Of a stretch of 7,189 bases of DNA, positions 5,953 through 7,189 are shown piece after piece (the first letter of the stretch is position 1; every line of letters begins with the position of its first letter). Both the position numbers and the translations under genes were made by a program. Location: positions 1 to 7,189 of the forward strand of contig LJUD01000158.1 in NCBI GenBank assembly GCA_001304035.1. Direction: 5' to 3'. The notes under the pieces were generated by a model. It had not been told where the DNA came from. It ran no database searches and saw only the letters and a list, made by a program, of their open reading frames with translations. This DNA is from a bacterium SM23_31 (GTDB lineage: Bacteria > SM23-31).

Positions 5953-6600
5953 ATGGCTATTAGAATAATAATTGTCGATAGCTCGGAATTAATTAGAGCC
6001 GGTTTACGAAACTGGATTGAATCAAAAGATAATTTTGAAGTCATTGCTGAAGCGGAAAATGCAAAGAAAGCAGTTGAGCTGGCAAATAAACTAAAGCCCG
6101 ATATTGTTATCGTGGGTGTAAAATTACCTGAATTAAACGGAATTGAGATAACTAAAAAAATTTTGAATCAAAATCCTGAAACTAAAATCATAGCAATATT
6201 ACCATCTGCCGAAAAAAGCCCGGTTTCTACTTTGCTTTATTCCGGCGTTAAAGGATTTTTATATGATTTCTCTCAAAAGGAGTTAATTGATGCCGTAAAC
6301 AGGGTAAAAAAAGAGAACATATATTTTAGTATCAACGCTGCATCAATATTTTATGAAGGAGATGAAGAAGATAAAAATTATCAATTGCAAACAGGCATCG
6401 CATCAATTTCCTCGTTAACACACATGGAATTGGAAGTATTAAAACTAATAGCTGCAGGTAAAACTTCTCAAACAATTGCAGACACGCTTTTTGTTAGTAT
6501 CAATACTGTCAACAAACACCGTCAAAATATAATGAATAAATTGAATCTACATAAAGCTGCCGAACTGACTAAATTTGCCATTTATGAAGGAATTATTTGA
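5953..6600 (+). CDS. NarL/LuxR-type regulator with a degenerate (aspartate-less) receiver
   Basis: This 215-residue protein has the NarL/FixJ layout: a receiver fold (about 1-120), a linker, and a LuxR-type helix-turn-helix (about 150-215). The DNA-binding domain is intact, with SLTHMELEVLKLIAAGKTS, then TIADTLFVS, then INTVNKHRQNIMNKL. The receiver keeps its framework (GVKLPELNG, GVKGFL) but lacks its chemistry. The acceptor position is Gly55 (IVIVGVKLP), the acidic pair is D9-S10, the usual Thr/Ser is Leu83 and the conserved Lys is Asp105. It therefore should not be phosphorylated at the usual site. It may act constitutively, bind a ligand or respond to a partner protein. The ATG has no Shine-Dalgarno site. 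No kinase gene lies beside it, and repeat-rich DNA lies upstream. Its target genes are unknown. Confidence 0.92.
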   Translation: MAIRIIIVDSSELIRAGLRNWIESKDNFEVIAEAENAKKAVELANKLKPDIVIVGVKLPELNGIEITKKILNQNPETKIIAILPSAEKSPVSTLLYSGVKGFLYDFSQKELIDAVNRVKKENIYFSINAASIFYEGDEEDKNYQLQTGIASISSLTHMELEVLKLIAAGKTSQTIADTLFVSINTVNKHRQNIMNKLNLHKAAELTKFAIYEGII

Positions 6601-6691
6601 TATTGTAACGTCACAGTATATAATACAATACAATTATAAATGTAAGCGAGCATAACCATTTCTAATTATGCAAAATCATTATTTCTGGTTA

Positions 6692-6720
6692 TTGACAAAG
6701 TGAAAAATAATCTGTAGCAT
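6692..6720 (+). promoter_or_regulatory. Good sigma-70-type promoter
   Basis: A perfect TTGACA (6692-6697) is followed after 17 bp by TAGCAT (6715-6720). Transcription would begin near 6727, about 36 nt before the ATG of the 73-residue ORF. It may serve that ORF or an unannotated RNA. Confidence 0.55.
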
Positions 6721-6762
6721 ACAGGTGAAAATAAATTAAAGCTCAATAATATTACTTATGAT

Positions 6763-6984
6763 ATGAACACTAAGTCCTATATTTTACGTATTAATACATT
6801 GCTCTATTGTAGTATAACGGAATTAATCCCGGGAGGAATAATTATTATTATTGCCCTTACATTTTTTGCTTCCGGGATTGGGAAGTTGCTTTATCCGGCG
6901 TGTGCGTTGAATGCGCTTGTAATTACTTTTGGTGATTCGTATGATGTATATCTCACTTTTGTTAATACCAATAGTCTTTACTAA
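6763..6984 (+). CDS. Doubtful 73-residue membrane ORF, possibly a truncated DoxX/MauE-like protein
   Basis: The product has one clear hydrophobic stretch (about 22-38, rich in Ile) followed by FFASGIGKLLYP. This resembles the first helix and SG-x-x-KL motif near the N-terminus of DoxX/MauE-type membrane proteins, which usually have about 130-150 residues and four helices. Here the frame stops at 73 residues, and I see no continuation in other frames downstream. It could be a 5' remnant of such a gene, a genuine small membrane protein, or chance. In favour: a good promoter upstream. Against: no ribosome binding site at the ATG, low complexity, and an inverted repeat (AATCCCGG at 6825-6832, inverse at 6872-6879) inside the ORF. 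Confidence 0.3.
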   Translation: MNTKSYILRINTLLYCSITELIPGGIIIIIALTFFASGIGKLLYPACALNALVITFGDSYDVYLTFVNTNSLY

Positions 6985-7189
6985 ATTTGCAACATTTCTT
7001 AAATTTTTATAATTTTTTGATAATGCTACAAAGTGTATCTCTGTTTTTAAACTTGTTTGAGAGGATATTTTTATAGATTCTTAAGACCGACGTAATTTTT
7101 AGATAATGTCGCAAAGGGGGGATTTAATTAGCTATAACCGCTTCCGATTAAAGTATGTTTTGTTAACCAATACAGTTTACGTTTTTCCC
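6985..7189. other. AT-rich tail without a supportable gene
   Basis: No credible coding region, RNA gene or terminator is seen. A minus-strand frame is open from the window edge to about 7130, but it is only about 19 codons long and cannot be judged. The one notable item is the G-rich inverted copy at 7111-7125. Confidence 0.5.
7111..7125. repeat. G-rich motif, inverted copy of 5797-5810
   Basis: GCAAAGGGGGGATTT is the reverse complement of the motif at 5797-5810, with one extra G. See that entry. Confidence 0.6.

Noticed and set aside
7130..7187. Minus-strand C-terminal gene fragment at the right edge
   Set aside because: Only about 19 codons are open and the peptide is not recognisable.

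Overview
This is an AT-rich bacterial window dominated by signal-transduction genes. The organism cannot be named from this sequence alone. A malic enzyme tail without the C-terminal phosphotransacetylase-like extension, a tRNA gene with no encoded CCA, mostly weak Shine-Dalgarno sites and spacers full of small palindromes would fit the FCB-type environmental lineages (Ignavibacteriota, Calditrichota and relatives). That placement is a guess. The promoter of the tRNA gene is sigma-70-like (TTGACT, 17 bp, TATCTT).

Layout. Positions 2-187 hold the 3' end of a malic enzyme gene, closed by a strong intrinsic terminator (268-306). A soluble PAS-PAS-GAF histidine kinase (543-2705) follows on the + strand, then a stand-alone receiver protein (2831-3187). 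The receiver's 3' region contains a candidate structured RNA that ends in a perfect terminator (3226-3340). A tandem pair of near-palindromes (3383-3427) separates this from a convergent, minus-strand NtrC-type sigma-54 activator (4803-3436). A tRNA-Thr(CGT) gene lies upstream of the activator on the same strand (5002-4930) and has its own clear promoter. About 890 bp without genes follows (5066-5952), packed with small hairpins and a duplicated repeat module. Next come a NarL/LuxR-type regulator whose receiver has lost its phosphorylation residues (5953-6600) and a doubtful 73-residue membrane ORF behind a good promoter (6763-6984). The last 200 bases hold no gene I can support.

How the genes may work together. 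The kinase has all the catalytic boxes, and both the lone receiver and the NtrC-type activator have intact phosphoacceptor aspartates. A local circuit is therefore plausible: the soluble kinase senses an internal cue and phosphorylates the lone receiver, the activator or both. The activator retains its GAFTGA loop and should act with sigma-54 RNA polymerase, but no -24/-12 promoter was found in the spacers, so its targets probably lie elsewhere. The NarL-type protein lacks the acceptor aspartate and is unlikely to be part of a phosphorelay. The most noteworthy items are this aspartate-less regulator, the candidate structured RNA, the tandem palindromes and the repeat-rich spacer. No defence system, CRISPR array or transposase gene is visible.
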